15,246 nucleotides of DNA from NCBI GenBank assembly GCA_023425285.1, contig JAFACY010000104.1:1-15246 (forward strand), in the 5' to 3' direction. The stretch is from Bacillota bacterium (GTDB lineage: Bacteria; Bacillota; Clostridia; Tissierellales; Sedimentibacteraceae). This document shows positions 13,487-15,246 of this stretch, piece by piece. The notes below the pieces were generated by a model that saw only the letters and a program-made list of their open reading frames with translations, made no database searches and had not been told where the DNA came from. A program made the translations under genes and the position numbers. How positions within the stretch are numbered: the stretch's first letter is position 1; every line of letters begins with the position of its first letter.

Positions 13487-14806
13487 ATGAAATTTACCGA
13501 GAACGAAGTTATTCAGTTTATAAATGAAAATGATATTAAATTCGTAAAATTGGCTTTTTGTGATATCTTCGGAGTTATGAAAAATATATCCATATTGGCA
13601 GATGAGCTTCAGCGTGCTTTTGAAAGCGGTATTTCCTTTGATGCTTCGTCAATAAAAGGATTCATGAATATTGAAAAATCAGATTTGTTTCTGTTTCCCG
13701 ACCCTTCTACACTGTCCATACTTCCCTGGAGACCTCAGCAGGGCAGAGTTGTGAGGCTGCTGTGCAGCATAAAGCACCCTGACGGAACTCCCTTTGAGGG
13801 AGACGGAAGACTCATACTTAAAAGGGCGATGGATGAAGCTCAGGCATCAGGATATAAAATCGAAATAGGTCCCGAGTGTGAATTTTATTTATTTTTACAG
13901 GATGAAAAGGGATGCCCCTCAAAAATTCCACATGACTATGCAACGTATATGGATGCGGCTCCTCTGGACAAGGGTGAAAACGTCAGAAGAGAGTCCTGCC
14001 TGACCCTGGAGCAAATGGGAATACTGCCCGAAAGCTCTCACCACGAACAGGGACCGGGACAAAATGAAATAGATTTCAAGCACAGCGATGCAATGACTGC
14101 TGCAGATAATTTAATCACATTCAAGACAGTGGTAAAAACAGTGGCAAACATCAACGGTCTGCACGCATCCTTCATGCCCAAGCCACTTAAGGAATTCAGC
14201 GGAAGCGGTCTGCACATCAACATGTCACTTTTGAAAAACAATATAAATTTATTTGAAAATAAATTACCCGGCAGCACACCGGAGGCGGACAGCTTCATCG
14301 CAGGAATACTGGACAAAATACCGGAAATCACCTTATTTCTTAACCCCTTGACCAACTCATACCAGCGTTTCGGCAGCCATTCCGCACCGAAGTATGTGAC
14401 ATGGTCATCCCAGAACCGCTCACAGCTAATTCGTATACCTGCTGCCAACGGCAAATATTCAAGAGTTGAGCTTCGCTCCCCTGACCCGAGCTGCAATCCA
14501 TATCTTGCCTTTGCACTGTTGATTTATTCGGGACTTGACGGCATAAGGAATAATTTGAAGCTTGAAAAGCCCGCCGATTACGATTTATATAAAGCGCCGG
14601 GAGACCTGGCTTCAAAGTATAAGAAGCTGCCTGCAACATTGTATGAGGCTATTGAAAATACAGAAAAAGGTGATTTTGTACGCAACTGGCTGCCCGCTGA
14701 AATCGTTGAAAAATATATACAGATCAAGAGAGAGCAATGGAATCGTTACATGCTGTCAGAGGATAAGGAAGATTTTGAATTAAACTCATATTTTTATACG
14801 GTTTAA
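13487..14806 (+). CDS. glnA: Type I glutamine synthetase family protein
   Basis: The 439-residue protein resembles the short GSI-alpha form of Firmicutes (B. subtilis GlnA has 444). The start is ATG 13487, with GGAGG (13473-13477) 9 bases upstream; the in-frame ATG at 13457 precedes that SD and is rejected. Active-site motifs are GPECEFYLF (128-136; Glu130, Glu132), HHEQGPGQNEIDF (185-197; Glu187, Glu194), SGSGLHINMSL (238-248; His243), QNRSQLIRIPA (309-319; Arg311, Arg316) and RVELRSPDPSCNPY (326-339; Glu328, Arg330). Two expected residues differ. Asn61 stands where B. subtilis has the feedback residue Arg62 (FMNIEKSD for FVRIEESD). The flap reads FGSHSAP instead of GYEAP, so Ser299 replaces the catalytic flap Glu. 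The Adenylylation Tyr region of the long GSI-beta form is absent. It is followed 17 bases later by an ANTAR-type regulator gene, probably co-transcribed. Confidence 0.88.
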   Translation: MKFTENEVIQFINENDIKFVKLAFCDIFGVMKNISILADELQRAFESGISFDASSIKGFMNIEKSDLFLFPDPSTLSILPWRPQQGRVVRLLCSIKHPDGTPFEGDGRLILKRAMDEAQASGYKIEIGPECEFYLFLQDEKGCPSKIPHDYATYMDAAPLDKGENVRRESCLTLEQMGILPESSHHEQGPGQNEIDFKHSDAMTAADNLITFKTVVKTVANINGLHASFMPKPLKEFSGSGLHINMSLLKNNINLFENKLPGSTPEADSFIAGILDKIPEITLFLNPLTNSYQRFGSHSAPKYVTWSSQNRSQLIRIPAANGKYSRVELRSPDPSCNPYLAFALLIYSGLDGIRNNLKLEKPADYDLYKAPGDLASKYKKLPATLYEAIENTEKGDFVRNWLPAEIVEKYIQIKREQWNRYMLSEDKEDFELNSYFYTV

Positions 14807-14823
14807 TTGTGACTGGAGGTATC

Positions 14824-15246
14824 ATGGATAATGTGTTAATTGTATCTGATTCCGACAAGGGCATAGAGCTTCTGACCCGGCTTTTAAAAGCTAACGGCAT
14901 AAATAAAATAAATTCTGTTAAAAGCGGTGCGGAGGCCCGCCGCATGATAGGTGAAGTTGAATCTGACCTGATAGTTATAATCACTCCTCTGCCCGATGAA
15001 TTCGGAGAAAGTCTGGCAATCACAGCAACTGAAATCAGCACCTCCGGAGTGATTTTAATAACGAGAAGTGAAATTGCCGATGAAATCGAAGCGAGGGTAC
15101 AGGATTACGGTATTTTGGTGGTATCAAACCCCATATCAAGGCAGGTATTTTATCAGGCTCAAAAACTAGCTCTTGCTACCAGAAGGAGGCTGTCGGGACT
15201 CAAAAATGAAAATATGCGTCTGCAAAATAAAATAGACGAAATAAGG
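14824..15246 (+). CDS. Pseudo-receiver / ANTAR-type regulator, N-terminal part (cut by window end)
   Basis: The reading frame is open from ATG 14824 to the window end (141 codons). GGAGG (14815-14819) lies 4 bases before the ATG, and the gap to glnA is 17 bases. Residues 1-115 fold-match a response-regulator receiver: VLIVSDSD at 4-11, then a beta-3 strand DLIVIITPLPDEFG at 48-61. In that strand the phospho-acceptor Asp is Ile53, and the usual Lys of beta-5 is Asn102 (SNPIS), so it is probably not phosphorylated in the standard way. Residues about 118-141 (RRRLSGLKNENMRLQNKIDE) form a coiled-coil linker, as in ANTAR antiterminators, a family often encoded beside glnA in Clostridia. The ANTAR RNA-binding domain itself would lie beyond the window, so that part is inferred. 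Confidence 0.75.
   Translation, partial: MDNVLIVSDSDKGIELLTRLLKANGINKINSVKSGAEARRMIGEVESDLIVIITPLPDEFGESLAITATEISTSGVILITRSEIADEIEARVQDYGILVVSNPISRQVFYQAQKLALATRRRLSGLKNENMRLQNKIDEIR

Noticed and set aside
14038..14639. Minus-strand open frames inside glnA
   Set aside because: These are shadows of the well-conserved GSI coding frame.

Overview
The window looks like chromosomal sequence from an anaerobic, moderately low-G+C Firmicute of the class Clostridia. The pointers are strong GGAGG-type ribosome binding sites, consensus sigma-A promoters, a T-box riboswitch, a tRNA-dependent amidotransferase operon (gatCAB), a type III glutamine synthetase, and a type I glutamine synthetase followed by the start of an ANTAR-family regulator gene. 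I cannot name a genus from the sequence alone. Gene density is high. I see no insertion sequence, phage gene, CRISPR array, rRNA or tRNA.

Layout, right to left on the minus strand from about 13.3 kb: a TTGACA promoter, a 28-codon leader peptide whose stop codon abuts an intrinsic terminator, then carA-carB (carbamoyl-phosphate synthase). Next is a consensus promoter, a strong leader hairpin and glnN (GSIII). Then comes another promoter, an Asn-type T-box riboswitch with its terminator, a two-unit hairpin repeat, and the operon aspS-gatC-gatA-gatB-sfsA with overlapping or abutting genes. At the left edge is the 5' part of a DUF362-family gene. On the plus strand, divergent from carAB, are glnA (GSI) and a pseudo-receiver/ANTAR regulator cut by the window end. 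The two intergenic stretches over 300 bases (5990-6523 and 13072-13486) are filled largely by these regulatory elements.

The common theme is the glutamine amide. The two glutamine synthetases make glutamine. CarA and GatA hydrolyse it, to make carbamoyl phosphate and to convert Asp-tRNA(Asn) and Glu-tRNA(Gln). The AspRS carries a His in its anticodon-binding domain at a position linked to the non-discriminating type. The T-box specifier loop contains GAAC, in which a Glu codon (GAA) and an Asn codon (AAC) overlap, as in the two-codon T-box described for the transamidation operon of Clostridium acetobutylicum.

The points most worth following are: (1) a candidate translation-coupled attenuator in front of carAB, with a GlnR/TnrA-like palindrome inside the leader ORF; (2) the probable dual-codon T-box; (3) a GSI that appears to lack both the feedback arginine and the flap glutamate known from Bacillus subtilis; (4) an unassigned 15+15 hairpin in the glnN leader; and (5) a tandem hairpin repeat inserted between the T-box and aspS.
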